Shown in pieces: positions 1 through 5,399 of a stretch of 5,703 bases of DNA. Below the pieces are notes generated by a model. That model searched no databases and was not told the origin of the DNA. It worked only from the letters and a program-made list of their open reading frames with translations. The stretch lies in the NCBI GenBank assembly GCA_964604565.1, contig CAZRZN010000268.1, forward strand, positions 1 through 5,703. The letters run 5' to 3'. The translations under genes were made by a program, and so were the position numbers. The stretch comes from CAZRZN01 sp964604565 (GTDB lineage Bacteria; Pseudomonadota; Alphaproteobacteria; Rhodobacterales; Rhodobacteraceae). Every line of letters starts with the position of its first letter. Positions within the stretch are counted from its first letter, which is position 1.

Positions 1-794
1 CGGGGCTGGGCAAGACCCATGTCTCGCAGATGCTGCGCGACGCGGGCGGCTGGTTTCACTACTCGATAGATTACCGGATCGGCACCCGCTACATGGGCGA
101 ATACATCGCCGACAACGCCAAGCGGCACGCCATGCAGGTGCCGTTTCTCCGAAAGCTTCTGCTGACGGATTCGATCTACATCGGCTCGAACATCTCGTTC
201 AACAATCTGGAACCCGTATCGACCTACCTCGGCAAGCCCGGGGATCCGTCAAAGGGCGGGCTGGCGATGGACCAGTATCGCCTGCGGCAATCGCAATTCG
301 AAGGGGCGGAACGGCAGGCGCTTCTGGAAACCGAATATTTCATCAACCGCGCGCAGGATCTTTACGGCTATCCGCATTTCGTCTGCGACACCGGCGGCAG
401 CATCTGCGAATGGGTCGACCCGGAGGACCGCGACGATCCGATCCTGACAGCCCTCTCCGAACAGGCGCTCATGGTCTGGATCCGCGGAACCGAAGACCAC
501 ACCGAGGAATTGGTCCGCCGTTTCGACAGCGCGCCCAAACCGATGGCCTATGGCACCGACTTTCTCGAGTCCGCATGGGCCCGCTACCTGACGGAAACCG
601 GCCAGACCGAGACGGAGGTCGACCCGGACGCCTTTATCCGCTGGGCCTATGCGCAAGCGCTGGCGCATCGACAGCCGCTTTATGCCGCCATGGCGGAAAA
701 CTGGGGGATCACGATCGACGCCTCGGACATGGCGCAGGTCCGCAGGGAGGCGGATTTCATAGATCTGATCGCCAAGGCGCTGCCAGCGGATTGA
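1..794 (+). CDS. P-loop ATPase/kinase-like protein of unknown function (5' end missing)
   Basis: The reading frame is open from the left edge (first full codon at nt 3) to the TGA at 792-794. The first visible residues are GLGKTHVSQ (nt 3-29), the end of a Walker A loop (GxGKT/S), so the gene start lies only a little upstream and about 263 residues are visible. A hydrophobic strand ending in aspartate, FVCD at nt 378-389, followed by TGGS, could serve as the Walker B/catalytic acid segment. The later stretch MVWIRGTEDHTEELVRRF resembles the strand-helix that follows the active site in small-molecule kinases. These features point to a soluble cytoplasmic nucleotide-binding protein. Similar proteins are, as I recall, annotated only as 'ATPase' in marine Rhodobacterales; no substrate can be inferred. 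The ATG at nt 30 is internal, because the P-loop precedes it in frame. A hairpin follows the stop after 6 nt. The frame and P-loop are seen directly; the kinase-like role is inference. Confidence 0.85.
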   Translation, partial: GLGKTHVSQMLRDAGGWFHYSIDYRIGTRYMGEYIADNAKRHAMQVPFLRKLLLTDSIYIGSNISFNNLEPVSTYLGKPGDPSKGGLAMDQYRLRQSQFEGAERQALLETEYFINRAQDLYGYPHFVCDTGGSICEWVDPEDRDDPILTALSEQALMVWIRGTEDHTEELVRRFDSAPKPMAYGTDFLESAWARYLTETGQTETEVDPDAFIRWAYAQALAHRQPLYAAMAENWGITIDASDMAQVRREADFIDLIAKALPAD

Positions 795-800
795 TACCGC

Positions 801-827
801 GTGCCGTTGCAGGGATGCAGACGGCAT
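801..827 (+). terminator. Strong stem-loop after the ATPase gene; possible terminator or 3' end stabiliser
   Basis: The arms TGCCGTTGCA (802-811) and TGCAgACGGCA (816-826) form ten base pairs with one bulged G (820), closed by the loop GGGA (812-815), a GNRA-type tetraloop. A G-U pair (801/827) can extend the stem. It begins 6 nt after the ATPase stop codon, where a terminator would be expected. No T-run follows (the next bases are CACCGGCGCA), so it is not a classical intrinsic terminator. It may instead be a Rho-pause, a 3'-end protecting structure or an operator palindrome. Confidence 0.4.
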
Positions 828-886
828 CACCGGCGCACAAATATGGCCCGTTTTCCCCACTACGCCAATTAGAGAGGGTCAGGGCA

Positions 887-946
887 GGTCCGTTACCTTG
901 TCCCTTCCGGGGCAATCGCCTATCTCGGACCCGCGCCGGAACAAGG
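887..946 (+). promoter_or_regulatory. Candidate structured metA 5' leader (alternative hairpins or H-type pseudoknot covering the RBS)
   Basis: Two sets of complementary segments interleave just upstream of metA. Stem 1 pairs GGTCCG (887-892) with CGGACC (926-931), six pairs with no mismatch. Stem 2 pairs CCTTG (896-900) and TTCCGG (905-910) with CCGGAACAAGG (936-946), eleven pairs with a four-base bulge (901-904). The 3' strand of stem 2 includes the AAGG of the metA Shine-Dalgarno. Stems 1 and 2 cross, so together they would form an H-type pseudoknot with a 3-nt first loop and a 4-nt last loop. A third hairpin, TGTCCC (899-904; its T is paired to A914) with GGGGCA (909-914) around a TTCC loop, excludes stem 2 and leaves the RBS open. 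Methionine genes in alphaproteobacteria are often controlled by SAM-binding leaders (SAM-II, SAM/SAH). I do not see the conserved SAM-II blocks here, so membership of a known class is not claimed. The pairing is seen; the regulatory role is inference. Confidence 0.35.
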
Positions 947-947
947 A
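943..947 (+). promoter_or_regulatory. metA ribosome binding site
   Basis: AAGGA lies 8 nt before the ATG at 956 and fixes that start. The open frame itself extends far upstream, through the ATPase gene, without any comparable site. Four of its five bases fall in the 3' strand of the possible RBS-sequestering helix of the metA leader. Confidence 0.75.
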
Positions 948-955
948 CCCGCGAC

Positions 956-1897
956 ATGCCGATCACCCTGCCATCAGACCTGCCCGCCTTCGACGTCCTG
1001 ACACGCGAAGGCGTCATGGTATTGTCAGAGGACGCCGCCGCGCGGCAGGACATCCGCCCGCTGCGGATCGGACTGTTGAACCTGATGCCCAAGAAGATCC
1101 AGACCGAGAACCAGTTCGCCCGGCTGATCGGCGCGACCCCGTTGCAGATCGAATTTTCGCTGATCCGCATGACCGAGCATCAGACCAAGAACACCGCCGC
1201 CGAACATATGGAGACCTTCTACCGGCCCTTTGCTGAAGTGTTCGAAACGGGTGAAAAATTCGACGGGTTGATCATCACCGGCGCCCCGATAGAGCATCTT
1301 CCCTTCGAGGATGTGACCTATTGGGAGGAGCTGTGTCAGGTCTTCGAATGGACGCAGGACCATGTGTTTTCCACCTTCGGCGTGTGCTGGGGCGGCATGG
1401 CGATGATTCACCATTTCCACGGCGTTCAGAAACACATGCTGGAGGCCAAGGCCTTTGGCGCCATGCGGCATCGAAACCTTGCGCCATTCTCCCCCTATCT
1501 GCGGGGCTTTTCGGACGAGATGGTCATTCCCGTGTCGCGCTGGACAGAACTGAGACGCGAGGAAATCGCGGCGGCCGGTCTGCCGATCCTCATCGATTCC
1601 ACCGAAACGGGGCCTTGCCTTGTAGAGGATCCGGGGCACCGGGCGCTCTATATCTTCAACCACCTGGAATATGACCGCGGCACGCTGAAAGAGGAATACG
1701 ACCGCGACATCGCGTCCGGCAAGACGATCAACGTGCCCGCGAACTACTACCCCGACGACAATCCCGCCCTGCCCCCGATGAACCGCTGGCGCAGCCACGC
1801 CCATCTTCTCTACGGCAACTGGGTCAATCAGATCTACCAGAACGCACCTTTCGACCTATCCTCCGTCGGACGGGAAATGCCCCAGAATCGTTCGTGA
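956..1897 (+). CDS. metA: Homoserine O-acyltransferase MetA, predicted acetyl-CoA specific
   Basis: This 313-residue cytoplasmic enzyme activates homoserine by O-acylation, the first committed step of methionine synthesis. It has the MetA fold, related to class I glutamine amidotransferases. The catalytic cysteine is C144 in FGVCWGGMA, and the His/Glu pair is H236 and E238 in FNHLEYD, equivalent to C142, H235 and E237 of the E. coli enzyme. In the loop TGAPIE the glutamate (E113) sits at the position known to set acyl specificity: Glu favours acetyl-CoA, Gly (E. coli, TGAPLG) favours succinyl-CoA. The product is therefore probably O-acetylhomoserine, and metAA is an alternative symbol. The start is chosen from the typical N-terminus MPITLPSDLPAF and AAGGA 8 nt upstream. 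The length is near the family norm (about 305) with a short extra C-terminal tail. A structured leader may control translation. An alpha/beta hydrolase gene follows after 16 nt. Confidence 0.96.
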   Translation: MPITLPSDLPAFDVLTREGVMVLSEDAAARQDIRPLRIGLLNLMPKKIQTENQFARLIGATPLQIEFSLIRMTEHQTKNTAAEHMETFYRPFAEVFETGEKFDGLIITGAPIEHLPFEDVTYWEELCQVFEWTQDHVFSTFGVCWGGMAMIHHFHGVQKHMLEAKAFGAMRHRNLAPFSPYLRGFSDEMVIPVSRWTELRREEIAAAGLPILIDSTETGPCLVEDPGHRALYIFNHLEYDRGTLKEEYDRDIASGKTINVPANYYPDDNPALPPMNRWRSHAHLLYGNWVNQIYQNAPFDLSSVGREMPQNRS

Positions 1898-1913
1898 GGC
1901 GTAGCAGGACAGT

Positions 1914-2885
1914 ATGGTGGGACGAATGATCGGGGCCTTTGCCCTTGTATCGCTGATCGGTGGCGGGCTGTTGGTCAACTGGCGCGCGCAGACGATGGAA
2001 GACGGCGCCCTGGACCGGTGGCCAGCGGTCGGCGATTTTGTCGAGGTCAACGGCACAAAGGTGCATTACCTGCGCAAAGGCGCGGGCCCCGATGTCGTGC
2101 TGCTGCATGGCGCTAGCGGGAACCTTCGGGATTTCACATTTCACCTCGTGGACAGGCTGGCCATGACCTACCGCGTGACCGCCTTCGATAGGCCCGGCCT
2201 CGGCTATACCGAACGGTCCAGCGAATATCGGGGGGCGCTGAACACCTCGGCGGAGACGCCGCAGGAGCAGGCCGCTCTGCTTGCGGCCGCGGCAGGTCGT
2301 CTTGGCATCGAACGCCCGATCGTCGTTGGCCATTCCTATGGCGGCTCTGTCGCCATGGCCTGGGCACTGGATCATGACGCGGCGGCCGTCGTGTCGCTTG
2401 CCGGGGCGATCATGCCGTGGCCCGGCGGTCTGGACCTGCAATACCGATTACTAGGCAACGTGGTTGGTGGCGCGCTGATCCCGCCTTTGGTGACCGCCTT
2501 TCTGAAGCCCATGTCGACAGGTGGTTCTGTCGACGGGATCTTCGACCCGCAGGACATGCCCGAAGGGTATCTCATGCACGTGGGACCGGGCCTAAGCCTG
2601 CGCCGCGAGGTGATCCGCGCCAACGGGCAGCAGGTTTACGGCCTGCGACCCGCCCTGGTCGAGATGTCGCGGCGCTACGCAGACCTCGCCCTCCCCGTCG
2701 AATTGCTGCACGGCACGGCGGATACCATCGTGGGCCTGAAAATCCACTCGGAGGCTGCGGCAGAGATCCTGCCGGACGCCCGGCTCACCCGGCTCGAGGG
2801 CGTGGGCCATATGCCGCAGCATGCCCGTCCCGGCGCGGTGGTCGAGGCGATCCACCGCGCGGCAGAACGGGCGGGCCTGCGGTGA
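1914..2885 (+). CDS. Alpha/beta hydrolase with N-terminal membrane anchor
   Basis: This 323-residue protein belongs to the alpha/beta hydrolase fold family. The oxyanion-hole motif HGAS is at residues 65-68, the nucleophile elbow GHSYGG places the catalytic serine at 141, the acid is probably D270 in HGTAD, and the catalytic histidine is H299 in GVGHMPQ, so the triad is complete. Residues 5-22 (MIGAFALVSLIGGGLLVN) form a hydrophobic segment with Arg at position 4, consistent with a signal anchor that puts the catalytic domain in the periplasm or on the membrane. No lipobox cysteine is present. A cap region of about residues 165-255 lies between the serine and the acid. The ATG at 1914 has AGGA only 4 nt upstream; the ATG at 1926 (residue 5) is a real alternative and would keep the anchor. 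The gene starts 16 nt after metA and is probably in the same transcript. The substrate (ester, amide, epoxide or haloalkane) cannot be told from the sequence, and a link to methionine synthesis is not shown. Confidence 0.9.
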   Translation: MVGRMIGAFALVSLIGGGLLVNWRAQTMEDGALDRWPAVGDFVEVNGTKVHYLRKGAGPDVVLLHGASGNLRDFTFHLVDRLAMTYRVTAFDRPGLGYTERSSEYRGALNTSAETPQEQAALLAAAAGRLGIERPIVVGHSYGGSVAMAWALDHDAAAVVSLAGAIMPWPGGLDLQYRLLGNVVGGALIPPLVTAFLKPMSTGGSVDGIFDPQDMPEGYLMHVGPGLSLRREVIRANGQQVYGLRPALVEMSRRYADLALPVELLHGTADTIVGLKIHSEAAAEILPDARLTRLEGVGHMPQHARPGAVVEAIHRAAERAGLR

Positions 2886-2894
2886 CGCAAGCAT

Positions 2895-2926
2895 TTGCAC
2901 TGCCCCCCGCAATTGCCCCATAGTGC
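2895..2926 (+). promoter_or_regulatory. Possible ppk2 promoter with nested palindromes
   Basis: TTGCAC (2895-2900) and CATAGT (2919-2924), separated by 18 nt, are weak matches to -35 and -10 boxes just upstream of ppk2. They sit inside an inverted repeat, GCACT (2897-2901) and AGTGC (2922-2926). The spacer holds the perfect palindrome GCAATTGC (2909-2916), whose centre is one base from that of the outer repeat. A palindrome between promoter boxes is a common place for a TetR-type operator, and a TetR gene follows ppk2. The boxes are weak and the assignment is tentative. Confidence 0.3.
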
Positions 2927-2936
2927 GCAGACCTAC

Positions 2937-2943
2937 AAAGAGG
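2937..2943 (+). promoter_or_regulatory. ppk2 ribosome binding site
   Basis: AAAGAGG lies 5 nt before the ATG at 2949 and supports that start over the in-frame ATG at 2895. The upstream ATG lacks a Shine-Dalgarno and would add 18 residues (MHCPPQLPHSAQTYKEAS) unlike anything in the family. Confidence 0.65.
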
Positions 2944-2948
2944 CCTCA

Positions 2949-3815
2949 ATGCTCCCCTTCGACGGCGCCATCAGCTCCTTCCATGAACACGAAGCGCCCG
3001 AGGCAGTTCGCGAGGCGATCGACCGCGCCAACAAGGACAAGATCCTCGACCCGGCCTATCCCTATTCCGAAGAGATGAAGCGCAAGACCTACGAACGGGA
3101 GATGGCGCGCCTGCAAATCGAACTGGTCAAGATGCAGGCTTGGGTGCGGGACAGCGGGGCGCGTATCGCCATCGTGTTCGAAGGACGCGATGCCGCGGGC
3201 AAAGGCGGAACGATCAAGCGTTTTCGCATGAACCTCAATCCGCGCGGCGCGCGGGTGGTCGCTCTACCCAAACCCTCGGACCGCGAAGCGACGCAATGGT
3301 ATTTCCAGCGCTATATCGATCACCTGCCCGCCGCGGGCGAGATGGTGTTCTACGACCGCTCCTGGTATAACCGTGGGGTGGTGGAACATGTTTTCGGCTT
3401 CTGCACCAACGCGGAGCGCGAGCATTTCTTTGCCCAGGTGCCGGAATTCGAGCGGATGCTGGTGGGCGAAGGCATCCGCCTTTTCAAGTTCTGGCTGAAT
3501 GTCGGTCGCGCCGAACAGTTGCGCCGGTTTCTCAAGCGCGAAAGCGATCCGCTGAAGCAATGGAAGCTCAGCAAGATCGATGTCGAGGGGCTGTCCAGAT
3601 GGGACATCTATTCCGCCGCCATCGCCGAAACCCTGACCCGCAGCCATACATCGGCCGCGCCCTGGACCGTGATCCGCTCCGACGACAAGAAGCGCGCGCG
3701 CCTTGCCGCCATCCGCCACATCCTGAGCCATCTGGACTATGCCCGCAAGGATCCCGACGCGCTTGGCACCTTTGACCCGAGGATCCTTGGCGGACCAGAA
3801 ATCTGGGAGGCCTGA
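2949..3815 (+). CDS. ppk2: Polyphosphate kinase 2 (PPK2, single-domain)
   Basis: This 288-residue cytoplasmic enzyme transfers phosphate between inorganic polyphosphate and nucleoside diphosphates (polyP + NDP to NTP, and the reverse). The Walker A loop is EGRDAAGKGGTIKR (residues 78-91, lysine K85) and the Walker B/lid start is EMVFYDRSWYNR (131-142, with D136 and R137). Between them lies the family block KPSDREATQWYFQRY (108-122). FCTNAE, FKFWLNV and WKLSKID follow as expected for PF03976. The single-domain length and N-terminal helices suggest a class I (ADP-phosphorylating) enzyme rather than the duplicated type, but class assignment needs an alignment. The start at 2949 is chosen because AAAGAGG stands 5 nt before it; the ATG at 2895 is less likely. 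A TetR regulator begins 17 nt after the stop, so the two are probably one transcription unit separate from the metA unit. Confidence 0.95.
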   Translation: MLPFDGAISSFHEHEAPEAVREAIDRANKDKILDPAYPYSEEMKRKTYEREMARLQIELVKMQAWVRDSGARIAIVFEGRDAAGKGGTIKRFRMNLNPRGARVVALPKPSDREATQWYFQRYIDHLPAAGEMVFYDRSWYNRGVVEHVFGFCTNAEREHFFAQVPEFERMLVGEGIRLFKFWLNVGRAEQLRRFLKRESDPLKQWKLSKIDVEGLSRWDIYSAAIAETLTRSHTSAAPWTVIRSDDKKRARLAAIRHILSHLDYARKDPDALGTFDPRILGGPEIWEA

Positions 3816-3832
3816 GTGCCGCCCGCACGCTC

Positions 3833-4453
3833 ATGATCAAGAAACGCGGATATCACCACGGCAACCTGCGCCAGGCGCTGGTCGATGCGGCCCTTCAACT
3901 GATCGAGGCGAAAGGACCAACCGGGTTCACCCTGTCGGAGGCGGCCAAGCAGGCGGGCGTCACCCCGGCCGCGGTCTACCGCCATTTCGCCGGGCGCGAG
4001 GATCTGATCGCCGAAGCCGCGCGCCAAGGCTACGAGATCTTCGTCGATGTGATGGAATACGCCTATTCCAAGGGGCAGCCCTCCGACCTTGCGGCATTCG
4101 AGGCCTGCGGGCGCGCCTATCTCGCCTTTGCGCGGAAGTATCCCGGCCACTATATTGCCATGTTCGAATCCGGGATTTCGGTCAACCACTCACCCGACCT
4201 TGCCGCCATCTCGGCGCGGGCACGGGGCGTTCTGGAACGCGCGGCCGAACGCCTGTCCCAGCATATCCCGCCGGACAAACGTCCGCCCCCGGCAATGTTC
4301 TCCGCCCATATCTGGGCGCTGTCGCATGGGGTCGTCGAACTGTTCGCGCGCAACTCGCCGGGCACCCAGGCCCCCTTTCCGCCTGAGGATCTGCTGGAAT
4401 CCGGTGTCGGCATCTACCTTCGGGGTCTCGGCCTGCTGCCGCCGGACAAATGA
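3833..4453 (+). CDS. TetR/AcrR-family transcriptional regulator with WHG-type C-terminal domain
   Basis: This 206-residue protein has a typical TetR N-terminus, KKRGYHHGNLRQALVDAAL, followed by the helix-turn-helix TLSEAAKQAGVTPAAVYRHF (residues 33-52). The C-terminal half carries the W-x-x-x-HG signature in WALSHGVVELF (W161, H165, G166) of the WHG ligand-binding domain (PF13305). TetR proteins are usually dimeric repressors released by a small ligand, which cannot be named here. ppk2 lies 17 nt upstream on the same strand, so control of the ppk2 operon is the simplest guess, with the palindromes at 2897-2926 as a possible site. No Shine-Dalgarno occurs in the 17-nt gap; the only purine-rich match, GGGAGG (3805-3810), lies inside the end of ppk2, 22 nt from the ATG. 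No better in-frame ATG or GTG exists upstream, so translation may be coupled to ppk2. Confidence 0.93.
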   Translation: MIKKRGYHHGNLRQALVDAALQLIEAKGPTGFTLSEAAKQAGVTPAAVYRHFAGREDLIAEAARQGYEIFVDVMEYAYSKGQPSDLAAFEACGRAYLAFARKYPGHYIAMFESGISVNHSPDLAAISARARGVLERAAERLSQHIPPDKRPPPAMFSAHIWALSHGVVELFARNSPGTQAPFPPEDLLESGVGIYLRGLGLLPPDK

Positions 4454-4460
4454 CAGGCGA

Positions 4461-4497
4461 GCCCGCGGTGACTTTTGACTAGACTGGCCCCGCGGGT
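4461..4497 (+). repeat. Inverted repeat in the tetR-sulfotransferase gap (first of two overlapping)
   Basis: CCCGCGG (4462-4468) is perfectly complementary to CCGCGGG (4490-4496), with one further G-T wobble (4461/4497). The 21-nt spacer contains two TGACT copies (4469-4473, 4476-4480). The second is part of TTGACT (4475-4480), a good -35-like box, but no convincing -10 box stands 16-18 nt downstream. The repeat may be an operator around a promoter for the sulfotransferase gene or one form of a switchable RNA structure, because its right arm overlaps the next hairpin. Confidence 0.4.
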
Positions 4498-4516
4498 GCT
4501 TAGCGAACGGGGCCAG
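4484..4516 (+). terminator. GC-rich hairpin between tetR and the sulfotransferase; possible terminator
   Basis: CTGGCCCCG (4484-4492) pairs perfectly with CGGGGCCAG (4508-4516), nine pairs around a 15-nt loop that can itself close with CG/CG (4493-4494 with 4504-4505). It begins 30 nt after the tetR stop and ends 25 nt before the sulfotransferase ATG. No T-run follows on either strand, so it is at most a non-canonical terminator. Its left arm shares 4490-4492 with the preceding inverted repeat, so only one of the two can form at a time. Confidence 0.35.
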
Positions 4517-4541
4517 CCCCGAGGGCAGGCGAGGGAACGAC

Positions 4542-5399
4542 ATGACCAAAACCTTCTTTCTGGGGCTTGGTGGCCAGCAATGCGGCTCCTCCTGGATGCA
4601 GGCCTATCTGGCGCGGCAGGACGGGTCCGATTTCGGGCGGCTGGACGAATACCAGGCGTGGGAGCACCGGCTTGGCGGTGTTTTTGCCCGCTACCGCACG
4701 CCCACCCCCTCCTCGATTGGAAAACTGCGCGGCCGGCTCAAGACCGCGCTCGGGGCGCCGGAACCCGCGCGCCATCTCCGGTGGCGCCTGCAACGGGACG
4801 AAACGGCCTATTTCGACTATTTCAGCAGACTTCTGGACCGACCGGGCATCATTCGCACTGGCGATATCACCCCATCCTACGCGGCCCTGCCGGAATCGGT
4901 TCTGGCCCGTGTGCGCGACGGGTTCGTGGCACGGGGAATCGCCGTCAAGGTACTGTTTTCAATGCGTGATCCTGTGGACAGGCTGCGCTCCCACATGCGC
5001 ATGGAGATGGACAAGGGACGCCTGCCGCAAGACCCGGAAAACGACGCCCCCCTGCGCGCCTTCTATGCCAGCGCAGAGGCGGAGGCCCGCAGCCGCTACG
5101 ACCGCACACTTGCGGCCCTCGAAACCGTCTTCGAGCCTGAAAACCGCTTTGTCACGACGTTCGAAACCCTGTTCACCGCCGCGGGAATCACCGAATTCTC
5201 TCGCTTCGCAGACGTTCCCGTAGACGCGCAGGCCGGCATGCGCGCGGTCAACAGCCGCGCGCGTGGCGATGGACTGTCAGACGACCTCGTCGCAGAGATC
5301 GCGATTCACTACGCACCGGTCTATCGGGCCGTGGCGCAGCGCCTGCCCCAGATCGCCGAGGTCTGGCCCTCCGCACGGCATGTCCTCACCAGCACATGA
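4542..5399 (+). CDS. Sulfotransferase family protein (PAPS-dependent type, altered 5'-PSB loop)
   Basis: This 285-residue protein matches the sulfotransferase fold, whose members move a sulfuryl group from 3'-phosphoadenosine-5'-phosphosulfate to a sugar, lipid or protein acceptor. The 5'-phosphosulfate loop is GLGGQQCGSSWM (residues 8-19). The 3'-phosphate site is VLFSMRDPVDRLRSHMRM (137-154), with R142 and S150 at the expected positions. A TGDITPSYA block (107-115) corresponds to the usual GE-TP-Y segment. The lysine normally found in the first loop (as in GQKxGT/S) is replaced by Q13 (codon CAA at 4578-4580). No signal peptide or membrane helix is seen. The start is supported by GAGGGA (4531-4536) 5 nt upstream. 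The acceptor is unknown; bacterial members often modify polysaccharides or sulfolipids. The 3' end overlaps a convergent gene by 14 nt. The family call is secure; activity is uncertain because of the Lys-to-Gln change. Confidence 0.88.
   Translation: MTKTFFLGLGGQQCGSSWMQAYLARQDGSDFGRLDEYQAWEHRLGGVFARYRTPTPSSIGKLRGRLKTALGAPEPARHLRWRLQRDETAYFDYFSRLLDRPGIIRTGDITPSYAALPESVLARVRDGFVARGIAVKVLFSMRDPVDRLRSHMRMEMDKGRLPQDPENDAPLRAFYASAEAEARSRYDRTLAALETVFEPENRFVTTFETLFTAAGITEFSRFADVPVDAQAGMRAVNSRARGDGLSDDLVAEIAIHYAPVYRAVAQRLPQIAEVWPSARHVLTST

Noticed and set aside
249..860. Minus-strand open frame (203 codons) opposite the ATPase gene
   Set aside because: The plus-strand frame carries the P-loop and protein-like composition, while the minus-strand product looks random and crosses the hairpin after the stop.
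795..886. A sigma-70 type promoter for metA
   Set aside because: TTGCAG (807-812), TTGATA (791-796) and TTTTCC (851-856) were tested as -35 boxes, but none has an acceptable -10 box at 16-18 nt.
410..955. N-terminal extension of the metA frame to an ATG at 410
   Set aside because: The extension is an out-of-frame shadow of the ATPase gene; the MetA N-terminus and Shine-Dalgarno place the start at 956.
871..955. Known SAM-II or SAM/SAH riboswitch ahead of metA
   Set aside because: The conserved sequence blocks I associate with these classes are not present; only a similar overall architecture is seen, so no known class is claimed.
1025..1804. Long minus-strand open frame (259 codons) antisense to metA
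   Set aside because: It lies entirely over metA, whose catalytic residues and family motifs are certain. The antisense product has no recognisable motif, and long antisense frames are expected in GC-rich genes.
1824..2441. Minus-strand open frame (205 codons) across the metA end and the hydrolase start
   Set aside because: Its product is rich in Arg/Gly/His with no domain features; it is a shadow of the alpha/beta hydrolase gene.
2417..2923. Plus-strand open frame (168 codons) inside the hydrolase
   Set aside because: It overlaps the hydrolase in another frame and its Arg/Pro-rich composition is typical of a shadow.
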